Shown here: piece by piece, positions 1 through 8,984 of the stretch
How positions within the stretch are numbered: position 1 is the stretch's first letter
Layout: every line of letters begins with the position of its first letter
Program-made: the position numbers and the translations under genes
The notes under the pieces: generated by a model
What the model was told of the DNA's origin: nothing
Database searches by the model: none
The model's input: only the letters and a program-made list of their open reading frames with translations
Source of the DNA: Chitinophagaceae bacterium
GTDB taxonomy: Bacteria; Bacteroidota; Bacteroidia; Chitinophagales; Chitinophagaceae
Assembly (NCBI GenBank): GCA_947457465.1
Contig: CANGWB010000001.1
Location: 62,001 to 126,000 of the forward strand
Reading direction: 5' to 3'
DNA: 64,000 nucleotides

Positions 1-2
1 GC

Positions 3-461
3 ACACCGCACGAAGGAAAAACCATTGAAGAACTGGTGGCACAAGCCGGATCGATCTCGGTTGCGGTTCGCAACAATGGTGGTGGTCACTGGAATCATAC
101 CTTCTTCTGGGAAAGCCTGTCCCCGAATGCGGGTGGCAACCCAACGGGCGCCCTGGCCGATGCCATCAACAGTGCCTTCGGATCATTCGATGTCTTCAAG
201 GAAAAATTTGCCAATGCCGGTATGACACGCTTCGGTAGTGGATGGGCCTGGCTGATCGTAAAAGACGGTAAGCTGGAGATCTGCTCCACACCCAACCAGG
301 ACAATCCACTGATGGATGTTGCTGAAGTTAAAGGAACACCGCTTCTCGGTGCTGATGTATGGGAACATGCGTACTACCTGAAATATCAGAATCGTCGCGC
401 TGAGTATCTGGCAGCTTTTTGGAATGTGGTAGACTGGAACAAAGTAGCCGGTCGCCTCTGA
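3..461 (+). CDS. Superoxide dismutase (Fe/Mn family), 5' truncated by the window edge
   Basis: Frame is open from nt 3 ([15 protein letters not shown]...). Fe/Mn SOD motifs [26 protein letters not shown] and [19 protein letters not shown]. Confidence 0.95.
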   Translation, partial: TPHEGKTIEELVAQAGSISVAVRNNGGGHWNHTFFWESLSPNAGGNPTGALADAINSAFGSFDVFKEKFANAGMTRFGSGWAWLIVKDGKLEICSTPNQDNPLMDVAEVKGTPLLGADVWEHAYYLKYQNRRAEYLAAFWNVVDWNKVAGRL

Positions 462-483
462 TCAAAACATCAATAACACAGTG

Positions 484-512
484 ATCCCGACAGTTCTTGT
501 CGGGATTTTTTT
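484..512 (+). terminator. Rho-independent terminator after SOD
   Basis: ATCCCGACA-GTTCT-TGTCGGGAT followed by a T tract. Confidence 0.85.
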
Positions 513-756
513 ATGGTACCGGATCCCATCCGCTACCACCCCAGGGGTGACAGCTTACAATACGACGGAGTGCCAACCAAAATCCCTTGAAGGGCCCGTG
601 TTTTTTCAGTGCTTCCACTGCGTAATGACTACAGGTGGGTTGGTATCGACATTTGGGTCCGATGATCGGTGAGATCACCCATTGATAGATCCGGATCAAG
701 AGGATCAAGGGCCACCCGAGGAGATAAAATAAAAAAATGCGCAGCTCCTTCATCAA
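511..756 (-). CDS. yidD: Membrane protein insertion efficiency factor YidD
   Basis: 81 aa; [61 protein letters not shown] is a textbook YidD sequence. Adjacent to rnpA. Confidence 0.95.
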   Translation of the reverse strand: MMKELRIFLFYLLGWPLILLIRIYQWVISPIIGPKCRYQPTCSHYAVEALKKHGPFKGFWLALRRIVSCHPWGGSGWDPVP

Positions 757-1121
757 CTAAAAATCTTATCGATCAATTTAATCATGCCCTTCTGCACAGA
801 ACTGAAATCAGGTAGTTCCTTTCCTGTGTAGAGAATGAAAAGATCCATACCCTGCTGCTTCTCCTGCAGTCGGTCTTTCCAGCGTTGCTGATCGAGCCGA
901 TAGGCTTCCCTGATCAGTCGTTTGACACGGTTGCGATCGACTGCTTTTTTGAAATTACGCGAAGGCGCTCCTACTCCGATCTGTATGCCGGGCGACGGCC
1001 GAAACAGATAGAAAGCCCGAAAGTCCTCTGTATGCACACGCTTGCCCGATTGAAACAACGCGTCAATAGCCTTGCGACTTTTCAAGCGTGCTTGTCGGGG
1101 GAATCGAAGATCGGGTTGCAT
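753..1121 (-). CDS. rnpA: Ribonuclease P protein component
   Basis: [17 protein letters not shown]...[19 protein letters not shown], the RnpA signature RNRVKR.RE. Lies between rpmH and yidD. Confidence 0.93.
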   Translation of the reverse strand: MQPDLRFPRQARLKSRKAIDALFQSGKRVHTEDFRAFYLFRPSPGIQIGVGAPSRNFKKAVDRNRVKRLIREAYRLDQQRWKDRLQEKQQGMDLFILYTGKELPDFSSVQKGMIKLIDKIFS

Positions 1122-1123
1122 AC

Positions 1124-1153
1124 TAAATAAAAAAGCTCCGGAAGACCGGAGCT
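1124..1153 (-). terminator. Intrinsic terminator between rpmH and rnpA
   Basis: Minus strand AGCTCCGG-TCTT-CCGGAGCT followed by TTTTTTATTTA. Confidence 0.8.
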
Positions 1154-1181
1154 GTAAAAGTATTGAATCGGTACCGCCCGA

Positions 1182-1337
1182 TTACTTCAGTTTGCGCTCG
1201 TCGGAAACCGTCAGTTTCTTGCGACCCTTGGCACGACGGCTGGCTAATACTTTACGGCCATTGGCTGTGCTCATGCGCTCGCGGAAGCCATGCACGCTCT
1301 TGCGGCGCTTACGGTGCGGTTGGAATGTACGTTTCAT
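1182..1337 (-). CDS. rpmH: 50S ribosomal protein L34
   Basis: Not in the ORF track because it is short. Reverse-complement translation is [51 protein letters not shown], 51 aa. Confidence 0.97.
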   Translation of the reverse strand: MKRTFQPHRKRRKSVHGFRERMSTANGRKVLASRRAKGRKKLTVSDERKLK

Positions 1338-1525
1338 TTTTCCTGTTCAGTTTTCACGTTCGATCCGGCGGATATTCGCGGACCGGAATGGGGCCGGGAG
1401 AACGGCTCCGATCGGTTTGCCTGCCGGTCACCACACCTGCAGGTTTGTGAAAGGACGGCAAAGGTAAGGGATCGGGCCTAACTTTAAGGGGTAAAACTGA
1501 AAAATCAGCCGGGGACTCCCTTCGA

Positions 1526-2365
1526 TCAATGGATTAAAGCCTCAGAAGCAAGCTGTTCGGAACGGACCGTCGAACCAAAAAACAGGGCTCCCTTCCGGTC
1601 GAACGAAGCCGGATCATCGGTCGTGTAAAAACGGACCGTGCCTGATTTTCCCAACCTCGACTCCATTTCAGGATGTCTTACCAGATACTCCGCCAGACTT
1701 CCGGCCACGATCGTGCCTTGTGTCAGCACTTTCTTGTCCGCCGGCAAATACTGGCGGATCTTGGGCTCCAGCAATGGGTAATGCGTACAAGCGAGCAGGA
1801 TCAGATCGGTGTCCGCCGACTGAGCCAACAGCGCATCCAGGTCTTTCTTTACAAAATAATCAGCACCCGGACCGGCATGTTCCCCCTGCTCGATGAGCGG
1901 AACCCAAAGCGGACAGGCCTGCTGATGGACTTTCACCTCCGGAAAGAATTTGGCCATCTCCAGCACATACGAATCTGATTGAACCGTACCGGGTGTGGCC
2001 AGAATTCCAACATGTCCGGTATCAGTATGATGACCCATCACTTCAGCGGTCGGACGGATCACACCCAAGACCCGATTATCGGGTGCCAGCCGGGGAAGGT
2101 CTTCCTGCTGAATCGTTCGCAAAGCCTTTGCAGATGCCGTATTGCAGGCCAGGATCACCAATGGGCAACCCTGATCGAAGAACCATTTAACAGCTTGCAG
2201 CGTGTACTCATAAATCGTAGAAAAGGAACGATGGCCGTATGGGGCACGGGCATTGTCACCCAGATAGAGATAGTCATATTGAGGCAAGCGATCCACTAGG
2301 GAACGCAAAACGGTCAATCCGCCATAGCCTGAATCAAAAACACCGATGGGTCCCGTACGCATCAT
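1526..2365 (-). CDS. murI: Glutamate racemase
   Basis: PIGVFDSGYGGLTVLRSL, ACNTASAKALR and LLACTHYPLLEP motifs. Confidence 0.95.
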   Translation of the reverse strand: MMRTGPIGVFDSGYGGLTVLRSLVDRLPQYDYLYLGDNARAPYGHRSFSTIYEYTLQAVKWFFDQGCPLVILACNTASAKALRTIQQEDLPRLAPDNRVLGVIRPTAEVMGHHTDTGHVGILATPGTVQSDSYVLEMAKFFPEVKVHQQACPLWVPLIEQGEHAGPGADYFVKKDLDALLAQSADTDLILLACTHYPLLEPKIRQYLPADKKVLTQGTIVAGSLAEYLVRHPEMESRLGKSGTVRFYTTDDPASFDRKGALFFGSTVRSEQLASEALIH

Positions 2366-2369
2366 AGCT

Positions 2370-2377
2370 CAAATGTA
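2370..2377 (-). promoter_or_regulatory. Bacteroidetes-type -7 element (TACATTTG) 4 nt before the murI ATG
   Basis: Minus strand TACATTTG-AGCT-ATG. Matches TAnnTTTG. Confidence 0.45.
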
Positions 2378-2383
2378 ATCCAA

Positions 2384-2413
2384 TAAAAAAGCCTCCACAA
2401 TGGGAGGCTTCTG
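2384..2413 (-). terminator. Intrinsic terminator downstream of the ompH gene
   Basis: Minus strand GAAGCCTCCCATTGTGGAGGCTTTTTTATT. Confidence 0.8.
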
Positions 2414-2428
2414 AATCTGTTAATTCGT

Positions 2429-2992
2429 TTAGTTCTTACCGGCTGGCTTAGGAGTCGGTTGCTGTAATTGAGCGGGGATCTTGATACCCAGCTCAGTCAG
2501 TACAGACACGAGCAGGTTGTCCTGTTCAGGAGCCACCAACAGCGATTCTGGAGAAACCACGTAGGTGTACCCTTTTTTCTTGGCTACAGCATCGATGGCT
2601 TTACGAGCCTTGGTGATGTATGGCTCAAGAAATTCTTGTTGCTTGGACTGAAGAACTTGCTGGATGAATGATTCTGCCTGTCCGAGTTCGTCTTGGTAAG
2701 ACTGTAACTCTTTACCGATGATATCACGTACACTCTTCGGCTTGGTGCTATCGGCGTACTCTTGCAATTTCTTCTGGTATTCGCTCTGGATGTAGTTGAG
2801 ACGAGGCATGATCGAGTCTTTCACGAACTGCTGTCCGACCGTATCCAGATTCACTTTTTCAGCGGCCAGTTCAGGCATCAGACCGAGGATATCGTTTACA
2901 CGCACATAACCGATCTTGGTGACTTGCGCGGCGGCTTGGTTTACAACAGCTCCGAAAAGGACCAGTGTCAGGATCAAAAGGGTTTTTTTCAT
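2429..2992 (-). CDS. OmpH/Skp family outer membrane chaperone
   Basis: Signal peptide, IGYVRVNDILGLMPE, coiled coil, KKGYTYVVSPESLL. Tandem with a paralogue and bamA. Confidence 0.88.
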   Translation of the reverse strand: MKKTLLILTLVLFGAVVNQAAAQVTKIGYVRVNDILGLMPELAAEKVNLDTVGQQFVKDSIMPRLNYIQSEYQKKLQEYADSTKPKSVRDIIGKELQSYQDELGQAESFIQQVLQSKQQEFLEPYITKARKAIDAVAKKKGYTYVVSPESLLVAPEQDNLLVSVLTELGIKIPAQLQQPTPKPAGKN

Positions 2993-3003
2993 GGTTTGTT
3001 TGT

Positions 3004-3513
3004 TTATCGTACGCCTAATTCTTTCAGAATGTCCTCACTCTTGTCGAGTTTGGGGTCGGCAAATATAATGGTAATTCCCTCACTTTTGTCGAAGACAAGC
3101 TCATAGCCACGGGCCACAGAGATCTTCTGTACGGCATTGAAAACCTTGTCCTGAATGGGTTTGATCAGCTCCTGTCTTTTCTTAAACAGGTCCCCCTCGA
3201 ACCCGAAACGCTTCCGCTGCAGGTCACGCACCTCTTTTTCCAGCGCATACAACTGATCCTCGCGCTTTTTACGCAATTCTTCTGTGAGCATCACCTGTTC
3301 GGCTTCATACTCCCGGTACATCTTATCCAATTTGGATTGCTTACCGTCGATCTCTTTTTGCCAGTCGGACGCGATACCATCCAATTGAACCTGAGCCTCC
3401 TTATACGAAGGCATCTTGTCGAGGATGTAGCGCGTATCGATGATGGCATATTTCTGCGCCATCAATGCGCCGGCCCAGCAAAGGGTAAAGAGCAGAAAAA
3501 AGGATTTTTTCAT
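3004..3513 (-). CDS. OmpH/Skp family outer membrane chaperone
   Basis: Signal peptide, KYAIIDTRYILDKMPSY, coiled coil, VARGYELVFDKSEG. Confidence 0.9.
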   Translation of the reverse strand: MKKSFFLLFTLCWAGALMAQKYAIIDTRYILDKMPSYKEAQVQLDGIASDWQKEIDGKQSKLDKMYREYEAEQVMLTEELRKKREDQLYALEKEVRDLQRKRFGFEGDLFKKRQELIKPIQDKVFNAVQKISVARGYELVFDKSEGITIIFADPKLDKSEDILKELGVR

Positions 3514-3524
3514 ACGGATGAATT

Positions 3525-6272
3525 TTATTCCGGTTCGAATCCGAGCATGAACGTGAAACGGGAGGCAGCTTTGAGTCCGGTTTGTCCGGGCTGGATCCGA
3601 TCCAGACCGATACCATAATCAAATCCGAGCAAACCGAACATCGGAAGGAAGAAACGCATACCCGCACCCACGCTTCGACGCAGACGGAAGGGGTTGTAAT
3701 CACGATAGTTGAACCAGCCGTTCGCCGCCTCGAAGAAGGTCATGGCATAGATGGTACTGCTGGGATTGGTGACCAGCGGGAATCGCATCTCGAGCTGATA
3801 TTTATTGAAGATCGTGAAGAACTGACTGGCACTTTGCTGATCAGGATTGATGGTGGGATCTGAATTCTGATACACGGGATATCCGCGATGTGCCACGATA
3901 TCAAATCCGAGCAGACCGAAGTTGTTGGTGAGTCCGGCATCCCCCACCTGAAAACGTTCGAAGGGAGAATAATCCAAGGCCCGGTTGTATCGACCCATGA
4001 AACCATACTTGGCCGCGATCTTCAATACGAATTGACGATTCTTTTCTGCACCCAAGGCCTTTCCGATCGGCACAAACCACTCAGCCCCGAAACGCCATTT
4101 GTGATACTCCGGGTTACGGTATTTGTTGTTGGTGGTTGCGATGGACTTATTGAACAGTGAATACGGCGGTGTGAACTGAACACTCGACGTGATGTTCGAT
4201 CCGCTCGTCGGGAAGATCGGATTGAATACGGAGGAACGCTGCAGGGTCAGTTTGAAGCTGACGTTATTAGAGGTACCGTTCGTAAAGTTCTGATCGAAGA
4301 TCGGGTAGTTGCGCAGCACATACTGCGTGTAGTTGAATGTGTACACCAAACTGAAATAGTCATCCGGCCACTTCAGCTGCTTACCCAATGAAATCGAGAA
4401 ACCGGTTGTCTTCAGGAAGTTGGTATCCGAACGGGCTCGATCGATGGTACCGGTGAACGGATCGAATGCGTTCGAGAACTTACTGTTGTTGAAAGAGATC
4501 GTGAATGAGTTGCGTTTCTTTCCACCCAGCCAAGGCTCGGTAAAGGAAGCGTTGTAGGAACGGTATGCGCGTCCGTTGGATTGAACCCGTACACTGAGTT
4601 TTTGTCCGTCTCCTGTGGGCAATGGATCCCAGGCAGATTTTTTCCAGATGTTGCGAATAGAAAAGTTATTGAAAGTGACACCCAGTGTTCCGGTCAGACC
4701 GATACCACCACCCCAACCGGCAGAGAGTTCCAATTGGTCAGAACTTTTCTCTTCGAGTTTCCAGTTGATGTCCACCGTACCGTCTTCCGGATTCGGAACC
4801 ACACCCGGATTGATCGTTTCCTGATTGAAGAATTGCAGGTTACCCAATTCACGTTGAGAACGGATCAGATCGGCTCGGCTGAATAACTCTCCGGGGATCG
4901 TACGAAGTTCTCGACGCACGACATAGTCTTTTGTTTTTTCGTTACCGGCAATGGTCACGTTCTTGATACGGGCTTGCGGACCTTCCATGATCCGGATCTC
5001 GTAATCGATGGTGTCACTATATACAGCCATCTCCACCGGTTCAGCCCGGAAGAAAAGATAACCATCGTCCATATAGTAACTGCTGATATCACCGCCCTCC
5101 TGAGAAGCTTCCTTACCCAAACGCTTGTTCAAGGTAGCAGCATTGTACACATCTCCTTTGTTGATCCCCAACAATACATTCAACAGCGAATCACTGAATT
5201 TAGAGTTCCCCTTCCACACGATGTTTCCAAAATAATACCGACGACCCTCGTTCACCTTGATATCAACATTCAGATTTCCTTTGGAGGTCAGGTATTGTGT
5301 GTCCGCTAAAATTTGTGCATCGCGGAAACCCATTTCATTGTAATAGTTCAGCATCCGCTCCTTGTCCTCTTCGTATTTCTTGTCATCGAATTTGGCGCCA
5401 CTGAAAAGCTTGAAACGGAAATAGGGATCCAACAACTGTTTGGTACGCGATGGCGTCAGGAATCCCCATTCTTTCATGTACGAACGGAACGAAAGCGGTT
5501 CGGTGGTTCCGTACGGACTGCTTGACAGGTCGGGGCGAAGTGTCAGTCTCGACATTTCCTTGGTTCCCTTCAACCGACGTTTCAATTTGAATCCATCCAC
5601 ACGATCGTTTCCGAAAACACGAACCTCATTGATTCGAACTTTATTCCCCTTGTTAACGATGATCGTGAGCGAATTGGAGTTGATAAAGGTCGGATCCGGT
5701 TTTTCCTCGATACGAACGGTTACGTTCCGATATCCCTTCTCCATGAAATGCTTGGTGATCTTCTCGGTCACTTCCCGACGGGTGTTCTCCGAAATGATCG
5801 TCTGCTTGGTCAGCACCACTTTGGTGAGGATATCTTCTTCCTCCGTCTTTCGGATTCCGATGAATTTGTAACTGCCCAAACGCGGCCGCTCCTGCACATA
5901 GATCTCAAACCAAACCTTATCGCCTTCTACGCGCGTGGCATAAATGCGGATGTTAGAGAAGAGCTTTTGCCTCCAAAGATTGTTGATGGCCTTCCCGAAG
6001 ATCTCGGAACCGGGATGAATGAATTTATCGCCGGGTTGCAGGTTGGCGATCGAGTAAACGATGGCCGTATCTGAATACTGAATACCCGTGATGTCAATGC
6101 CACCAATGGTGTATTCCTTGACGATCTTGGCATTGGACCATTCGATCAATTTGGGATCGACGGAGGTAGGGGCTGTCGTATCACGTATCTCCTGTGCTTC
6201 CAAGCGGAACACAGCCAGTATCGCGACCACCAGGGCCCAACTTGTTATACGCATCATCCGGTTCTGCATCAA
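3525..6272 (-). CDS. bamA: Outer membrane protein assembly factor BamA
   Basis: 915 aa; several POTRA-like segments, then an Omp85 barrel ending LGFEPE. Next to two skp genes. Confidence 0.93.
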   Translation of the reverse strand: MMQNRMMRITSWALVVAILAVFRLEAQEIRDTTAPTSVDPKLIEWSNAKIVKEYTIGGIDITGIQYSDTAIVYSIANLQPGDKFIHPGSEIFGKAINNLWRQKLFSNIRIYATRVEGDKVWFEIYVQERPRLGSYKFIGIRKTEEEDILTKVVLTKQTIISENTRREVTEKITKHFMEKGYRNVTVRIEEKPDPTFINSNSLTIIVNKGNKVRINEVRVFGNDRVDGFKLKRRLKGTKEMSRLTLRPDLSSSPYGTTEPLSFRSYMKEWGFLTPSRTKQLLDPYFRFKLFSGAKFDDKKYEEDKERMLNYYNEMGFRDAQILADTQYLTSKGNLNVDIKVNEGRRYYFGNIVWKGNSKFSDSLLNVLLGINKGDVYNAATLNKRLGKEASQEGGDISSYYMDDGYLFFRAEPVEMAVYSDTIDYEIRIMEGPQARIKNVTIAGNEKTKDYVVRRELRTIPGELFSRADLIRSQRELGNLQFFNQETINPGVVPNPEDGTVDINWKLEEKSSDQLELSAGWGGGIGLTGTLGVTFNNFSIRNIWKKSAWDPLPTGDGQKLSVRVQSNGRAYRSYNASFTEPWLGGKKRNSFTISFNNSKFSNAFDPFTGTIDRARSDTNFLKTTGFSISLGKQLKWPDDYFSLVYTFNYTQYVLRNYPIFDQNFTNGTSNNVSFKLTLQRSSVFNPIFPTSGSNITSSVQFTPPYSLFNKSIATTNNKYRNPEYHKWRFGAEWFVPIGKALGAEKNRQFVLKIAAKYGFMGRYNRALDYSPFERFQVGDAGLTNNFGLLGFDIVAHRGYPVYQNSDPTINPDQQSASQFFTIFNKYQLEMRFPLVTNPSSTIYAMTFFEAANGWFNYRDYNPFRLRRSVGAGMRFFLPMFGLLGFDYGIGLDRIQPGQTGLKAASRFTFMLGFEPE

Positions 6273-6378
6273 TTCGAGGGGGGAAATTGCAATTAATTAT
6301 CTGTCAGTTAGTTAGTTCTTCCTGCCGGAAGGAGGGCAAATTAACGGATATTCCTGAAAGTCTTTGTTAAAACACCCC

Positions 6379-7122
6379 TTAAGGCAGCTGTTCGGAGGTT
6401 TTTCCAAAGCGTCGTTCACGCTGCTGATAATCCATCAGGGCCTCGTACAAATGCTGGCGTCGAAAATCAGGCCATAGTGTATCCGTGAAGTATAACTCGG
6501 CATAAGCCAACTGGTAGAGCAGGAAATTACTGATCCGATGCTCTCCGCTGGTTCGGATCATGAGTTCCGGGTCAGGGAATTTTTGAGTTGCCAAGTGGTC
6601 GGAGATCGTCTGCGCATCGATCGATTCGGGCCGTAGTTCTCCCGCCAGTACCTTATCGGCCATTCTACGAAAAGCCTGGGTGAGATCCCAGCGGCCGCTG
6701 TAGCTCAAGGCCATGATCAGATGCAATTGGTCGTTTTCTGCTGTCAACTCCAATGCTTCGGTCAGTTCCTGCCGGGCCGTGGGTGGCAGCATGGAAAGAT
6801 CACCGATGACATGCAAACGGATGCCGTTCTTTTTCAGCTGTTCTACTTCTTTGCGGATCGTGTTGACCAGCAGTTCCATCAATCCGCTGACCTCGGCCTG
6901 GGGGCGGTCCCAATTCTCCGTAGAAAATGCATATAAGGTCAGATAACGGATGCCCCATTCAGCGCTAGCCTCCACAACGTCGCGAACACTCTGTACACCA
7001 TGTAAATGGCCGAACAGGCGATCTTCTCCTCTTTCCTTAGCCCAACGTCCATTACCATCCATAATGATGGCAACGTGTTGCGGCAATTGTGCCTTGTCGA
7101 TCGGTGTGAATTGGTCTGCCAT
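6379..7122 (-). CDS. uppS: Isoprenyl transferase (undecaprenyl diphosphate synthase family)
   Basis: HVAIIMDGNGRWAKERG, YLTLYAFSTENWDRP, DPELMIRTSGEHRISNFLLYQLAYAELYFTDTLWPDF. Start set at MADQFTP. Confidence 0.95.
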   Translation of the reverse strand: MADQFTPIDKAQLPQHVAIIMDGNGRWAKERGEDRLFGHLHGVQSVRDVVEASAEWGIRYLTLYAFSTENWDRPQAEVSGLMELLVNTIRKEVEQLKKNGIRLHVIGDLSMLPPTARQELTEALELTAENDQLHLIMALSYSGRWDLTQAFRRMADKVLAGELRPESIDAQTISDHLATQKFPDPELMIRTSGEHRISNFLLYQLAYAELYFTDTLWPDFRRQHLYEALMDYQQRERRFGKTSEQLP

Positions 7123-7145
7123 AAAAAACCCCCTCGAGAGGGGGC
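7123..7145 (-). terminator. GC-rich hairpin plus T6 directly before the uppS ATG (terminator or leader hairpin)
   Basis: Minus strand GCCCCCTCTCGAGGGGGTTTTTTATG. Confidence 0.65.
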
Positions 7146-7181
7146 ACAAAATTACCAAGGTATTTCTGAATTAGGTGAAAT

Positions 7182-8042
7182 CTAATTCGCGGTGGGGCAA
7201 CGGTAGCTCTGCAGGTTGAAACTCACGTGCAGCATGGCCGTCACGAATTGGTCCTTTTGGCGGCTGTTTCCACGCTGGCGACCGGGTATGCCTACACGGG
7301 GACCGAGCTCATAGGATCGATCGCTCATGAGATAACCGACCGATTGACTACCATCCGGATTTAACGGGAATACAGCCGGATCCACATAGGTTTTGCTGAC
7401 ATCATCCAGATAATCTGTGTTGGTAAACCGATGCAATACCTCCAACCCGATATTGATGCGATCATTCAATGAATATTTGATACCACCACCGAAGGGGATG
7501 CAGAGAGCTGTTGTGCCGTAGGTTTTACGGTCAGGATACAGCGCACTGCCCTGTCCCTCTGTTCCAAGCGGACGCAAAAAAATCTTTTCATCCAACAAAT
7601 AAGCATACGGATCGTAGCTGAATACCCCCGCTCCGAACGTGATGTAGGGAGTGAAACTGTATTCAGGTTTCCCGGGCATGAAACGGAAAAAATTGAAATC
7701 GCCCTGTACTGTCAGCTCCCAAACACGGCTGTTGAAGCTGAGATTTCGGCTGTTCATGTATTTGTTGTGGTCGTTGTAGATATCCGAATAACCCAGCTGG
7801 GCAAAAGAGATACCCACCCGAGCGGCGATGTAATTGCTTAGATTCTTGCGGAAAAAGGCCGTGGCGGCAACTTTGGGACGGTTCAGATTGGCCCGAGTAT
7901 TCAGGTCTCCGAAATAATGTCCGGCGCCCACCCCGAAACCAAACTCGCCTTCCTGAACGATGGGGTCCTGGGCCTGTACCGTAGCGAGGCTGATCAATCC
8001 AGCGATAACCAGCTGATAAACAATACGAAAATGAAATTTCAT
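7182..8042 (-). CDS. DUF6089-like outer-membrane beta-barrel protein
   Basis: Signal peptide, GFGVGAGHYFGDLNTRANL, alternating beta-strand pattern. Sits between uppS and nadK. Confidence 0.75.
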   Translation of the reverse strand: MKFHFRIVYQLVIAGLISLATVQAQDPIVQEGEFGFGVGAGHYFGDLNTRANLNRPKVAATAFFRKNLSNYIAARVGISFAQLGYSDIYNDHNKYMNSRNLSFNSRVWELTVQGDFNFFRFMPGKPEYSFTPYITFGAGVFSYDPYAYLLDEKIFLRPLGTEGQGSALYPDRKTYGTTALCIPFGGGIKYSLNDRINIGLEVLHRFTNTDYLDDVSKTYVDPAVFPLNPDGSQSVGYLMSDRSYELGPRVGIPGRQRGNSRQKDQFVTAMLHVSFNLQSYRCPTAN

Positions 8043-8102
8043 GGGATCGATTTACGTTCCGATGGGATAAGAACGACGAAGGTAGCCAATTTCTTGTGCG
8101 GA

Positions 8103-8984
8103 TCAGTTTCGCTTATCCAGTCCCCAGGTCAATTTATTACGCAGGGTCTGCAGGAAATTATCCTCGCTCAATCGCAATAAACCCAGGTCGAAGAATTCTT
8201 TTCTAACAGCCAGCTGAATGTCTTTGGAAATCACTTCCCGGCGGGCATCCAGGGAACAGATCACCTCTTCCGAACGACTTTCGATCTCAAAGGAGATCAC
8301 GTTGGTATCCGGCACCACGATGGGGCGAACATTTAGATTATGTGGAGCGATCGGAGTGATGACAAAACTTCTCGAATCCGGAAACACGATCGGCCCCTGA
8401 CAACTCAATGAATATCCCGTAGAACCAGTGGGGGTCGCAACGATCAATCCGTCTGCCCAATACGTATTCAAAAACTCTCCGTTCAGATAGGTATGAATCT
8501 TGATCATCGAGCCCTGATCCTTCTTGTGGATAGTGAATTCATTGAGGGCGTAGGGGACTTCACCGAACAAAGGCCGACTGGCATCGACATGGATGAGTGT
8601 ACGGCGGTCTTCCACAAAGGAGCGCTGCACCATCGCCCGAATGGCACTGGGAATATCCTCTCTCCCGATACTGGCCAGAAACCCAAGGCGACCGGAATTG
8701 ATGCCCACAATGTTGATCCGTTTTTCACGGATCAAGGATAGTGTATCGAGCAATGTACCATCCCCCCCAAAACTGATCAGAAACTCAACCTCCTCACTCA
8801 GGTCGCGCGCCGAGCTGAATTGTCCGACACCTTCCGGCAAGCGGATCGAACCGAGTAATTGCTCATAAAAGGAACGGTAGATAACGGGACGAATACCTTG
8901 ATTCTCCATTTCATCGAACAGCAATTGCCATTCGGCTTGCTGATCCGGATCGTAGACCCGGCTGTATACGGCCGCTTGCATCAT
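8103..8984 (-). CDS. nadK: NAD kinase
   Basis: LISFGGDGTLLDTLSL, GINSGRLGFLAS, ADGLIVATPTGSTGYSLSCQGPIV. Confidence 0.95.
   Translation of the reverse strand: MMQAAVYSRVYDPDQQAEWQLLFDEMENQGIRPVIYRSFYEQLLGSIRLPEGVGQFSSARDLSEEVEFLISFGGDGTLLDTLSLIREKRINIVGINSGRLGFLASIGREDIPSAIRAMVQRSFVEDRRTLIHVDASRPLFGEVPYALNEFTIHKKDQGSMIKIHTYLNGEFLNTYWADGLIVATPTGSTGYSLSCQGPIVFPDSRSFVITPIAPHNLNVRPIVVPDTNVISFEIESRSEEVICSLDARREVISKDIQLAVRKEFFDLGLLRLSEDNFLQTLRNKLTWGLDKRN

Noticed and set aside
1072-1467. 131-aa plus-strand ORF across rpmH
   Set aside because: Antisense to rpmH and its terminator; Arg/Pro-rich noise. The real gene is L34 on the minus strand.
3525-6272. Large antisense ORFs opposite bamA
   Set aside because: Spurious reading frames opposite a clearly coding gene.
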